DNA from: CAZAQK01 sp964535825
Lineage (GTDB): Bacteria > Pseudomonadota > Alphaproteobacteria > Rickettsiales > SXRF01
Direction: 5' to 3'
Assembly: GCA_964535825.1 (NCBI GenBank)
Contig: CAZHUC010000005.1
Location: 62,001 to 126,000, forward strand
Length of the DNA: 64,000 bases
A program made the position numbers and the translations under genes. Positions 1-7,670 of this stretch are shown one piece after another (position 1 is the first letter of the stretch; each line of letters opens with the position of its first letter). The notes below the pieces were generated by a model. It saw only the letters and a list, made by a program, of their open reading frames with translations, had not been told where the DNA came from and did not search any database.

Positions 1-620
1 GTAATATCGGCCTCATGAAAGCGGTGGATAAGTTCGAATATCGCCGCGGTTACAAATTCTCGACCTATGCAACATGGTGGATCCGTCAGGCGATCACCCG
101 CTCTATCGCCGATCAGGCGCGCACCATCCGTATCCCTGTGCACATGATCGAAACGATCAACAAGATCGTTCGTACGTCACGCCAGATGCTGCATGAGATC
201 GGCCGCGAACCAACACCGGAAGAACTAGCAGAACGTCTTGTGATGCCGCTTGATAAAGTTCGCAAGGTGATGAAAATCGCTAAAGAGCCAGTATCGCTTG
301 AAACACCAATTGGTGATGAAGAAGATTCACATCTGGGTGATTTCATCGAAGATAAGAATGCGGTGCTTCCGCTGGATGCTGCGATCCAAAGCAACCTGCG
401 CGAAACCACCACACGCATTCTCGCTTCCCTCACCCCACGTGAGGAACGCGTGCTGCGTATGCGCTTTGGTATCGGTATGAATACCGACCACACGCTGGAA
501 GAAGTGGGACAGCAATTCTCGGTAACGCGCGAACGTATCCGCCAGATCGAAGCAAAGGCGCTGCGCAAACTGAAGCACCCAAGCCGTAGCCGTAAGCTCA
601 GGAGCTTTTTGGATTACTAG
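1..620 (+). CDS. rpoD: RNA polymerase primary sigma factor RpoD, C-terminal part (5' truncated by window edge)
   Basis: The reading frame is open from base 3, so the gene begins outside the window; the ATG at 15 is internal. The visible part of about 206 residues covers sigma-70 regions 2.3/2.4 (FSTYATWWIRQAITR, which melts and reads the -10 element), region 3, and the region 4.2 helix-turn-helix (TLEEVGQQFSVTRERIRQIE) that contacts the -35 element. It ends with KLRSFLDY, typical of primary sigma factors. The length and intact region 3 argue against RpoH or an ECF sigma. A small ORF and a strong terminator follow directly. Identification is secure; only the N-terminal part is missing. Confidence 0.96.
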   Translation, partial: NIGLMKAVDKFEYRRGYKFSTYATWWIRQAITRSIADQARTIRIPVHMIETINKIVRTSRQMLHEIGREPTPEELAERLVMPLDKVRKVMKIAKEPVSLETPIGDEEDSHLGDFIEDKNAVLPLDAAIQSNLRETTTRILASLTPREERVLRMRFGIGMNTDHTLEEVGQQFSVTRERIRQIEAKALRKLKHPSRSRKLRSFLDY

Positions 621-623
621 ACC

Positions 624-845
624 GTGGTCAGCAGCCTGAAAAACTGGAAATATGATAGCGGGATGTATATCTCCCCGCCTTTTTCGGATTTTTCCAGCTT
701 CAACCGCGCCAAGCGTTTTTTCATCCGCTCCCGCATCACCATTGATGCCGATGATCGCAGCCGTATCATCAGGATATCCGTGGAAGGCGCACATTCCGAA
801 CAGAATGTGATACAGCTCAGGAAATTGCATCTGATCGAGAAATAA
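624..845 (+). CDS. small hypothetical protein downstream of rpoD
   Basis: This 73-residue frame opens with GTG three bases after the rpoD stop and ends inside the terminator hairpin region, so it would be co-transcribed with rpoD. An alternative ATG lies at 663. It is basic, with the C-terminal stretch RSRITIDADDRSRIIRISV suggesting a short beta-rich fold. I recognise no family. No clear Shine-Dalgarno sequence precedes the GTG, so translation is uncertain; translational coupling to rpoD is possible. It may simply be an open 3' untranslated region. Confidence 0.35.
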   Translation: MVSSLKNWKYDSGMYISPPFSDFSSFNRAKRFFIRSRITIDADDRSRIIRISVEGAHSEQNVIQLRKLHLIEK

Positions 846-876
846 AAAAAGCACCCGGGTTGCGGGTGCTTTTTTC
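844..876. terminator. bidirectional rho-independent terminator
   Basis: A seven-base G+C-rich stem (GCACCCG at 851-857 with CGGGTGC at 863-869) is flanked by an A-run on the left and a T-run on the right, so it gives a U-tract in either direction. It lies between rpoD (plus) and the converging gene at 893-1462 (minus) and can end both transcripts. Confidence 0.88.
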
Positions 877-892
877 TCGATACTATAAAATA

Positions 893-1462
893 TTAAAGTT
901 CGTGACCTGTACCTGGACGTCCTGGCTGATTACGTTCATCTTGTGCATGAGTATCTGCTGGCTTGGCCTGCCTGTCTGCAAAATTGCGGCTTAAATGAGG
1001 AGGTTCTTCACCACCGGGGGAAACCGGGCGGGCAAACTCATGATTACCACGAAGTATGGCCATGTCTGCCCTTATTGCTGCATTTGTTTCTTCTATCTGC
1101 TGATCCGTCATTGCAGGCTTCTTGTCTCCAGATTTATTTGTATCACTCATTGTAGTTGCTCCTTCAGTTACTCTTGTTTCAAAATTATCACCATATGCTG
1201 CTGCAGATGAGCCAGGCGTTCTTTGCTTCGCTGACTGCGCTGCACCAGATATCTCAATTCTTGCCGCAGGCGGCACTGCCGCTGCAGGCAATTCAACGAT
1301 TAATTCTCCATCACCTAACGGGGTTACTTGATGGAATTGGCCATGCCCATCATCTGCTACTATTTTACCTGCTGGCTTTAAAGGGGCAGCACCGGATATC
1401 TCTGCGTGCGCATGATCATTTACAATGCGCGCACCTTCTTCTGCTGGACGTTGCTTAGTCAT
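893..1462 (-). CDS. hypothetical protein, low complexity
   Basis: This 189-residue protein is rich in Ala, Pro, Gly, Glu and Lys, has no signal peptide or membrane segment, and is probably largely disordered. Two short similar units (AEISGAAPLKPAG and RIEISGAAQSAKQ) occur in the first half. A good GAGG Shine-Dalgarno sits seven bases before the ATG at 1462, which supports translation. The terminator at 844-876 follows it. About 67 bases upstream of the start is AAATCTTAATAC, a motif also seen before two other small hypothetical genes in this window. I recognise no family and cannot assign a role. Confidence 0.6.
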   Translation of the reverse strand: MTKQRPAEEGARIVNDHAHAEISGAAPLKPAGKIVADDGHGQFHQVTPLGDGELIVELPAAAVPPAARIEISGAAQSAKQRTPGSSAAAYGDNFETRVTEGATTMSDTNKSGDKKPAMTDQQIEETNAAIRADMAILRGNHEFARPVSPGGEEPPHLSRNFADRQAKPADTHAQDERNQPGRPGTGHEL

Positions 1463-1613
1463 TATATAGCCTCATATGTTTTAAATGTGAGGGTCATGCT
1501 AGCAAACTATACCTCCCGGGTGTATTAAGATTTTGTTACAAAACCGGCATGATAATTGTGCCTTGCGAAACATACAGGAAGTAGTTATAAAATAAGGGAA
1601 TTACGGAGAAAAT

Positions 1614-1964
1614 ATGACCCTCACCACCCGCTTATATACCGCCATGTTCGGCGAAGTTGTAGGAAATGACCAGTTCGGCAACCGCTATTTCCGCCGCAAA
1701 GCAGCAAAGAACAAGCGGGAAAAGCGCTGGGTGTTGTATAAAGGCATGGCCGAACCCTCCAAAGTGCCGGCTGAATGGCACGGCTGGCTGCACTATACAC
1801 AGGACAAGCCACCTTCCGAACGCACCGTACACCATCATGAATGGGAAAAACCGCACCTACCGAACTTAACCGGCACCACCGGTGCATATGTGCCACCCGG
1901 GCATGCACTTCGCGGCGGAAAACGTGCCGCCAGTACCTCCGATTACGAAGCGTGGAAACCTTAG
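1614..1964 (+). CDS. NDUFA12-family NADH:ubiquinone oxidoreductase accessory protein
   Basis: The 116-residue product matches the NDUFA12 (B17.2) family: N-terminal FGEVVGNDQFGNRYF, then RRWVLYKG-like sequence, VPAEWHGWLHYT, and a basic C-terminus. Homologues are accessory subunits of respiratory complex I in alphaproteobacteria and mitochondria, at the cytoplasmic/matrix arm. A GGAGAA Shine-Dalgarno precedes the ATG. Its stop overlaps the stop of the converging UbiA-family gene (TTAG). In many alphaproteobacteria this gene lies next to mlaD and DUF2155; here those are separated from it by a three-gene minus-strand cassette. Confidence 0.9.
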   Translation: MTLTTRLYTAMFGEVVGNDQFGNRYFRRKAAKNKREKRWVLYKGMAEPSKVPAEWHGWLHYTQDKPPSERTVHHHEWEKPHLPNLTGTTGAYVPPGHALRGGKRAASTSDYEAWKP

Positions 1965-2812
1965 AACAAGATCCACATGGTCGTGGCCAGCCATAACACA
2001 AGGTTCGCCAGCTGTAATTTATCGCGCAGTATCACGCTCTCCGGCTCACCGCCCTGCCCGTACACATGTATGGATTGCAGGTAACGGAACAGACCAAAAG
2101 CCACAAAGCCTACCGTATATATAAGCGCAACATGCCCCGTTTCTGCTGAAAGTTCGGCGGCATAGATAGCGTAGGTCATCAGCGCGGCACAACCGGAGAT
2201 CGTCACCAGCCGATCCAGCAGATCGCGGCTGTAATGTTTGAGATTCGGTTTATACTCAACATATCCTGCGATACCCATCTCATGGTAGCGCTTGCCGAAT
2301 CCAAGGAACAGCGCAAGGGTGAAAGTAGCAAGGATGATCCACGGCGAAACCTCTACCTCCAGCGCATACGCCCCCATCAGCACGCGCAGCACATAACAGA
2401 AGGCCACGAAAAAAATATCAATGATGGCAAAATGTTTGAGTGCGTAAGTATAGACCGCGTTGGATACGACATATAACAACGCAATGGTCGTACAGTATGC
2501 GGGTAATATATTCAGAAGCAGCATGGCAAGCCCTGCACATATCGCAGCGAACAGCATGGCCGTAACCACTCCCATCTCGCGTGCTGCCAATGGCCGGTTC
2601 TTCTTTACCGGATGCTGGCGATCCTCTTCCACATCACGAATGTCATTGATGATATAGACAAGGCTTGCGATCAGGCAGAAGCATATCGCTGCATACATAG
2701 TAGTATGCCATGATACGGCATCAGGGAACTTGCCTGAAAAGAAAAGCGGCGCAAAAACGAAGCCGTTCTTAATCCACTGCTTTGGCCGGAGTATGCGTAT
2801 CGCTGCTATCAT
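1961..2812 (-). CDS. UbiA-family prenyltransferase, decaprenyl-phosphate phosphoribosyltransferase-like
   Basis: This is a 283-residue multi-pass membrane protein. It begins LRPKQWIKNGFVFAPLFF, the start typical of the decaprenyl-phosphate 5-phosphoribosyltransferase branch of the UbiA superfamily, and has the Mg/polyprenyl-phosphate motif NDIRDVEED at about 56-64 followed by KNRPLA. Such enzymes move phosphoribose from PRPP to a polyprenyl phosphate, making a lipid-linked pentose precursor. Its start lies 44 bases inside the preceding gene, but the conserved N-terminus leaves no later start. It is the last gene of a cassette with two paralogous membrane proteins, which suggests a shared lipid-linked sugar pathway. 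Quinone or heme biosynthetic UbiA members are less likely because of the N-terminal signature. Confidence 0.75.
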   Translation of the reverse strand: MIAAIRILRPKQWIKNGFVFAPLFFSGKFPDAVSWHTTMYAAICFCLIASLVYIINDIRDVEEDRQHPVKKNRPLAAREMGVVTAMLFAAICAGLAMLLLNILPAYCTTIALLYVVSNAVYTYALKHFAIIDIFFVAFCYVLRVLMGAYALEVEVSPWIILATFTLALFLGFGKRYHEMGIAGYVEYKPNLKHYSRDLLDRLVTISGCAALMTYAIYAAELSAETGHVALIYTVGFVAFGLFRYLQSIHVYGQGGEPESVILRDKLQLANLVLWLATTMWILF

Positions 2813-3962
2813 GTGAAGCCCTTATCTGTGAATCCATCTGAAAGAATGGTGTCTGTGCAAACCCTGCTGCCTGCGTAAGTGTGTGCGTTGCAAGCAACAC
2901 CAACACAGGAAGCACATCAAAAAATACGCGATATTCGCCGGGATTTCCATGAAATACATAAGCGGTATATACCGCCGGTAATAACCACAGGCCGGTTTTA
3001 AGAAACGCCGGTTTCATCTTCCAGCGGTAAGTAAGCAGGAAGAATAGCATTCCGAGATTGATCATTTTGTGGAAATTGGCCTTACCCAGAATATCCTTGT
3101 TCAATACAAAGAACAGGTTCTCTTCCAGAAACCAACCGGGATTCTTATAATATATCAATGCCAGCACGCTCTTGATGCTGATGAACACCACGCATTGCGT
3201 CACCCACAGACTGACAAATGCAAGCGTGTTGTACTGCTTATACGCCCACAAGGTAAAGAATATAAAAATAAAGATCGCCGTTTCACGATTCAGGCATGCC
3301 AGCACAAAGAAGAGTATGTATGCCTTGTACTGTTTCCTGATGATAAAATAATAACACGACGCCGACAGATACAGCACAGGTATATCATAGATATACTGCC
3401 ACGGCCTGCTAAACGCAGAGATGGCCAGAAGCCCGAATATCGGCGCGAACCAGCGTAACGCTGTATCATCGGGCATAAGCTCTTTCGCCAGCTTGAAGAG
3501 CATGATGATGTATCCCCACAACATGGCATATATGATGAGCGTTGTAACGATACGCGGATACGATGTTTTTTTATTAAAGGTCGGGCCTATCCAGGGCAAT
3601 AATCTTCTGGTTTCCAGTGTTTTTGGATCTCGCATCCATTCCTTCACCGACTTGTTGATCGGTTGCTGCCACGTTTCCGGTGTGGCTTCCACCACGATCT
3701 GTGTCATTTTGGGGATGAGTACACGATACACGAAAGGCTTCCACGCATTGCCTTCATACATGGCATCATAGGCGGTGCGATGATACACATCTCCCAGATG
3801 CGAACTGCTCAGGAAGTGCGCCATCACAAAGATGGAAAGCGCAGCATAGATCGCACCGAAGATACAGACCTTATGCTTTGCAACAACAAACCGTTGTACG
3901 ATCGCAAAGAGCGTAACAGAGATATGTCTGATGCGTTCAAGCTGTATGTTATTGTGCATCAT
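2769..3962 (-). CDS. polytopic membrane protein, paralogue of the upstream gene (possible GT-C-like)
   Basis: This 397-residue protein has many hydrophobic segments. After the first membrane segment comes a loop with HLGDVYHRTAYDAM and then KPFVYRVLIPKM. The gene just upstream has the equivalent NLGDTW...PYVYRRLVPEM, and both share NRETAIF/NKETAIF and a C-terminal GNPGEYRVFFDVLPVL / GRPDEYRVFLDVMPLL motif, so the two are tandem paralogues. The acidic residue in the first external loop and the neighbouring polyprenyl-phosphate enzyme recall GT-C glycosyltransferases, but that is inference. It starts with a one-base TAATG overlap with the upstream stop. The C-terminal tail is polar and overlaps the UbiA gene by 44 bases. 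Confidence 0.7.
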   Translation of the reverse strand: MMHNNIQLERIRHISVTLFAIVQRFVVAKHKVCIFGAIYAALSIFVMAHFLSSSHLGDVYHRTAYDAMYEGNAWKPFVYRVLIPKMTQIVVEATPETWQQPINKSVKEWMRDPKTLETRRLLPWIGPTFNKKTSYPRIVTTLIIYAMLWGYIIMLFKLAKELMPDDTALRWFAPIFGLLAISAFSRPWQYIYDIPVLYLSASCYYFIIRKQYKAYILFFVLACLNRETAIFIFIFFTLWAYKQYNTLAFVSLWVTQCVVFISIKSVLALIYYKNPGWFLEENLFFVLNKDILGKANFHKMINLGMLFFLLTYRWKMKPAFLKTGLWLLPAVYTAYVFHGNPGEYRVFFDVLPVLVLLATHTLTQAAGFAQTPFFQMDSQIRASHDSSDTHTPAKAVD

Positions 3963-5074
3963 TATCCATCGATATGTTGTGTGTTGTGAGAAGATGCACT
4001 TGCGAATAATGCAGATCGCGACAAGCCACTACTTTCAACCAGCGTATGCGTGATAAGCACGGCAAGCAACGGCATAACATCCAGGAAAACGCGATATTCA
4101 TCCGGGCGGCCGAACAGGAAATATGCCCCATACATCAGCGCAAGCAACACGATACCGGGACGCGCGAATTCCGGCTTCTCCTGCCAGCGAAATGTCAGCA
4201 GGAACGCGATAAAGAACAGCGTGGCAAGCGTCTTATAGCCATACCCGTTCATCCACAGTGCCGTTTGTTGCGCCATATAGGCCGTATTGAGAAATATGCC
4301 GGAATTTTCCATAAACTGTATGTATATCACACCGCGTATCAGTGCAAATACCGTCAGCTGTAATGCCAGCAGCATGAAAAATTCCCGTCTCTCCATGCGT
4401 GAATAAAAATACAGGCCAAAGAATATGCTGGTGAAAATGGCAGTTTCCTTGTTCAGGCATGCCAGTATGAACCATACGAAGAACCAGCCCCAGCGTTTCA
4501 GCGCAAGCGCCCAGAAACACGCAGATGCCAAACCCAGCGCCGGCAGGTCATATACAAACGCTGTGGGCACAAGCAATGCAGGTATCATCAATAATCCGAT
4601 AACAGGAAGGCATAGGCGCATGGCGTAACTATCCGGATACAGGCGTGCTCCAAGCTGGTATGATGACACAATAAAGAGCCACAAGAACCCATACGCCACT
4701 ACCGCAGCCACACTGCGTGAAAAGAACGTATCCGTATTCTCCAGCGCTTGCTTGAACATGCGTTTACTGATGGCAAATGCCTGCGCCACATCCGAGCCTT
4801 GCGCCAGCTGCGCTGCGGTTTCCCCCAGGCCACGCTGCCACTCGGCCGGCATGATATATTTGATAAGTGCCGTCATTTCCGGCACAAGACGCCGGTATAC
4901 ATAGGGTCGCTCGGCCGTGCCGCTGACCATCTGCTCAATGGTCGCACCGCGCCATGTATCGCCAAGGTTAGAGGCGATCAGGTAACGCCCCATGACAAAT
5001 ACAGACAGCACCAGATAGGCTGCCACGAACGCCCACCATATCACGGGCCTGACCGTTTTACCTGCCTGCCACAC
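3962..5074 (-). CDS. polytopic membrane protein, first gene of the cassette
   Basis: This is a 370-residue integral membrane protein, apparently starting at a GTG with AGGG about ten bases upstream; the exact start is uncertain. The first membrane helix (about 12-35) is followed by LGDTWRGATIEQM and PYVYRRLVPEM, then about eight to ten further hydrophobic segments and a DEYRVFLDVMPLL motif near the C-terminus. It is the clear paralogue of the next gene, and they overlap by one base. I do not recognise a characterised family. The divergent neighbour is mlaD, with an intergenic gap of fewer than 90 bases. Confidence 0.68.
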   Translation of the reverse strand: MWQAGKTVRPVIWWAFVAAYLVLSVFVMGRYLIASNLGDTWRGATIEQMVSGTAERPYVYRRLVPEMTALIKYIMPAEWQRGLGETAAQLAQGSDVAQAFAISKRMFKQALENTDTFFSRSVAAVVAYGFLWLFIVSSYQLGARLYPDSYAMRLCLPVIGLLMIPALLVPTAFVYDLPALGLASACFWALALKRWGWFFVWFILACLNKETAIFTSIFFGLYFYSRMERREFFMLLALQLTVFALIRGVIYIQFMENSGIFLNTAYMAQQTALWMNGYGYKTLATLFFIAFLLTFRWQEKPEFARPGIVLLALMYGAYFLFGRPDEYRVFLDVMPLLAVLITHTLVESSGLSRSALFASASSHNTQHIDG

Positions 5075-5162
5075 GCGTTTTACCCTGTCCCACGGTTTTT
5101 TGTTTAAGTCAGTACTCTTTTTTGCTATTGAATCAGGCTATAAACAAGCAAAAAGGTACTCC

Positions 5163-5642
5163 ATGCAGAAAAATATCCTTGAAACCCTGATGGGTGCAGT
5201 TGTACTGGCGGTCGCCGGCAGCTTTCTGTTCTTTGCCTATAAAGGCAGTGAGGTACAGGTGGAAGATGGCTATGCCCTGAGGGCGAATTTCAGCAACATC
5301 TCCGGCATTACCCTGGGTAGCGACGTGCGCATCGGCGGCATCAAGGTAGGCACGGTCACCGACCTTAGCCTCGATGCACAGACCTATGATGCCGTTGCCA
5401 AAATGAACATCAAGAACGGCACAGGTATCCCTAAGGATTCCACCGCTTCCATCGTCAGCAGCGGATTGCTTGGAGACAAATACATACAGATCACCCCGGG
5501 TGGTGATGATGCCATGCTCGCAAGCGGTGAAAAGATCGATTACACCCAGTCATCCGTGAACCTGGAAGAACTCATCGGTAAATTCATGTTCAGCGGCGGC
5601 GGCGTGGATAAAGAAGAAACAAAAGCAACTGCAACGCCGTAA
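5163..5642 (+). CDS. mlaD: MlaD-family MCE-domain lipid transport protein
   Basis: From the ATG at 5163 (AAGGT Shine-Dalgarno just upstream) the product is 159 residues: an N-terminal membrane anchor (about 5-25), then one MCE domain with FSNISGITLGSDVRIGGIKVGTV and ISSGLLGDKYI-like sequence (IVSSGLLGDKYIQITPGG). MlaD forms the periplasmic hexamer that passes phospholipids between the inner-membrane MlaFE transporter and the envelope. The permease and ATPase genes lie far away at 54423-55965. DUF2155 follows five bases after its stop. An upstream in-frame start at 5100 would add an unlikely extension before the anchor. Confidence 0.9.
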   Translation: MQKNILETLMGAVVLAVAGSFLFFAYKGSEVQVEDGYALRANFSNISGITLGSDVRIGGIKVGTVTDLSLDAQTYDAVAKMNIKNGTGIPKDSTASIVSSGLLGDKYIQITPGGDDAMLASGEKIDYTQSSVNLEELIGKFMFSGGGVDKEETKATATP

Positions 5643-5647
5643 GTATC

Positions 5648-6142
5648 GTGTTCAGGCATATCGGCATTACCCTCTTATGTATGATGGCGGCCAGTCCGTC
5701 ATTCGCCGAGGATGCAAAGAAACCAGCCATCGCCTCGGAAGAGTTGCCCGCACCTTCCAGCGCGGAGTTGCCGCTGGAATATAATGTCGTGGTATTGCAG
5801 GGACTCAATAAGGTCACAGGGCAGATACAGAAATTCGAAAGCCCCGTAGGATCAACCACCCGTTTCGGCACACTCGAGATCGCCTTGCTGCGCTGCTGGA
5901 AATCGCTTCCGGAAGACCGTCCGGAAAATGCTGCGCTGATCGAGATATCAGAAGTGAAAACCGGTGAAGCACCACTACAGATATTTCTGGGTTGGATATT
6001 CTCTTCAAGCCCCGGACTGTCCGGACTGGAACATCCTGTGTATGATGTGACATTACTAAGCTGCGACACCACCAGCGAAGAAGCGCCGAAACCAGCCGCC
6101 GATGATAAGAAGAAAGCGCCTGCGAGCGAACCAAAGAAATAA
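5648..6142 (+). CDS. DUF2155 domain-containing exported protein
   Basis: This is a 164-residue protein with a signal peptide ending near SPSFA-ED (about 20). The conserved DUF2155 core is VVLQGLNKVTGQIQKFESPVG, then TRFGTLEIALLRCWKSLPEDRPENAALIEI and FLGWIFSSSPGLSGLEHPVYDVTLLSC, with two conserved Cys. The C-terminal tail is Lys/Ala/Pro-rich. The start is GTG at 5648, five bases after mlaD, so the two form an operon. The family is widespread and of unknown function in alphaproteobacteria, usually beside the NDUFA12 and mlaD genes. Confidence 0.88.
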   Translation: MFRHIGITLLCMMAASPSFAEDAKKPAIASEELPAPSSAELPLEYNVVVLQGLNKVTGQIQKFESPVGSTTRFGTLEIALLRCWKSLPEDRPENAALIEISEVKTGEAPLQIFLGWIFSSSPGLSGLEHPVYDVTLLSCDTTSEEAPKPAADDKKKAPASEPKK

Positions 6143-6144
6143 TA

Positions 6145-7215
6145 TCAGCGGCCTGCGTCTACACCAATTGCTTCGCTGATATGCGAAAAACCATCCTGTT
6201 TCATAAGCTCCGGAAGCTCTTCACAAATACGGCGTATCAGCCCAAATCCCTGATATACCAGCGCAGAATAAAGCTGCACCAGTGTCGCACCTGCCTTTAT
6301 CTTTGCATATGCATCCTCAGCGGAAGCAATGCCGCCCACACCTACGATGGGTAGCTTGCCTTCTGTCTGCTGGTAAAATGCTTTGAGCACCGATGTAGAA
6401 AGCGCGAACAGTGGCTTACCACTCAAACCACCCTGCTCTTCTTTGGATGCAGAACGTAACGAATCAGGGCGCGAAAGCGTGGTGTTCCCCACGATCAATC
6501 CATCCACCGGATGCTGCGCAATGACCGCCACCACATCTTTGATCTCGGCCGCCTGCAGGTCCGGTGCAACCTTAAGCAGCAATGGCACGGTTTTGTTATA
6601 CGTCGTAGCACACGCTTTACGCACCTTGAGCAACTCCTTGAGCAATTCTGCCAACGCATCACGCTGCTGCAGATCACGGAGTCCTTTGGTATTCGGCGAG
6701 GAAATATTCACCGTAATATAGTCCGCCAGCGGATATACGGCCTTCAGGCCAGTGATATAATCCTGCACGGCATCTTGGCTGTCTTTATTTTTTCCGATAT
6801 TTGCGCCAGCTATGCCTTGTGTCTGGTCATGCCTTGAGAAATTCCTCAGATAAGCATCAAGCCCATCATTATTAAAGCCAAGACGATTGATGACCGCCTC
6901 ATCTTCCGACAAGCGAAAGATCCGTGGTTTGGCATTTCCTGATTGTGGCTTAGGCGTCACCGTGCCGGCTTCCACAAAGCCAAAACCTTGCGCAAGCAAG
7001 GCATCTATGGCAACGGCGTTCTTGTCAAATCCTGCTGCAAGCCCTACCGGATTTGCAAAGGAAAGTCCGAAGGCCTGTACGGCTATATCTGCTGATGTTT
7101 GCTGCTTTGATGCTTTAAGCAGGCCGCTACGGAGCAGACGAATACCTAGCTGATGTGCATGCTCAGGTGGCAGCAGGTGAACGAACGGGCGGATGAAACG
7201 GAAATTATCGGACAT
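6145..7215 (-). CDS. pyrD: dihydroorotate dehydrogenase (quinone), class 2
   Basis: The 356-residue enzyme oxidises dihydroorotate to orotate, feeding electrons to the quinone pool, in pyrimidine synthesis at the inner membrane. Visible motifs are VGLAAGFDKNA, NRLGFNNDG, NISSPNTKGLRDLQ (with the class 2 catalytic Ser), LKVAPDL, GLIVGNTT, GGLSGKPL, VGVGGI and the FMN-phosphate end GATLVQLYSALVYQG. The N-terminal helical extension HLLPPEHAHQLGIRLLRSG marks the membrane-associated class 2 form. It converges with DUF2155 with only two bases between stops, and lies ten bases after a small exported protein gene. Confidence 0.96.
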   Translation of the reverse strand: MSDNFRFIRPFVHLLPPEHAHQLGIRLLRSGLLKASKQQTSADIAVQAFGLSFANPVGLAAGFDKNAVAIDALLAQGFGFVEAGTVTPKPQSGNAKPRIFRLSEDEAVINRLGFNNDGLDAYLRNFSRHDQTQGIAGANIGKNKDSQDAVQDYITGLKAVYPLADYITVNISSPNTKGLRDLQQRDALAELLKELLKVRKACATTYNKTVPLLLKVAPDLQAAEIKDVVAVIAQHPVDGLIVGNTTLSRPDSLRSASKEEQGGLSGKPLFALSTSVLKAFYQQTEGKLPIVGVGGIASAEDAYAKIKAGATLVQLYSALVYQGFGLIRRICEELPELMKQDGFSHISEAIGVDAGR

Positions 7216-7225
7216 GCATTGCAGA

Positions 7226-7555
7226 TTAGTCTACCGCTTCGTAAATGGAAAGCAGTTGCGAAGCATCCCCTTGTGATAATTGCTCTGGCTGTTTGACCTT
7301 GCGTGCCGATGGCTGTGCCTGCTTATCGCCCGCATGAATAGTGTTCTTTCCTGATGGCGCGAATATCAGCTTCATCGGCTTAGACTTGTTGAGGGGAAAG
7401 AATTTTGGCGCGGACTTTCCAGGCAACTGCGAAGCCTCGCGGTTAAGCGGGAAGAATTTTGCCTGCGGCGGGGTGGCCAATGCAGGCGACACAAAAGAAC
7501 CTGCGATGATGGCAGTCAACCAGATGTGTTTGCTTATATGTGCACGAGTTTTCAT
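7226..7555 (-). CDS. small exported hypothetical protein with KFFPLN repeats
   Basis: I place the start at the ATG at 7555, which has an AAGAGAG Shine-Dalgarno and is followed directly by a signal peptide (KTRAHISKHIWLTAIIAGSF...ALA). The mature protein of about 85 residues is short, basic and Pro/Lys-rich, with the hexapeptide KFFPLN occurring twice (AKFFPLNREA and PKFFPLNKSK), 18 residues apart, and a related MKLIFAPSG stretch after. It is probably co-transcribed with pyrD. I recognise no family. The repeats may be short binding motifs. Confidence 0.62.
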   Translation of the reverse strand: MKTRAHISKHIWLTAIIAGSFVSPALATPPQAKFFPLNREASQLPGKSAPKFFPLNKSKPMKLIFAPSGKNTIHAGDKQAQPSARKVKQPEQLSQGDASQLLSIYEAVD

Positions 7556-7670
7556 ATACTCTCTTATGCAATTTGCGTGCCTGAACTTTTGTTGCTTATA
7601 TGACACAGGTTATAAATCGTGTAACATCTAGTTGTTTTGTTACCTCGTTTTATACTATATATTGTGAGTG

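Noticed and set aside
327..854. 175-codon minus frame across the end of rpoD
   Set aside because: It overlaps conserved sigma region 4 and crosses the terminator; no supporting start or motif.
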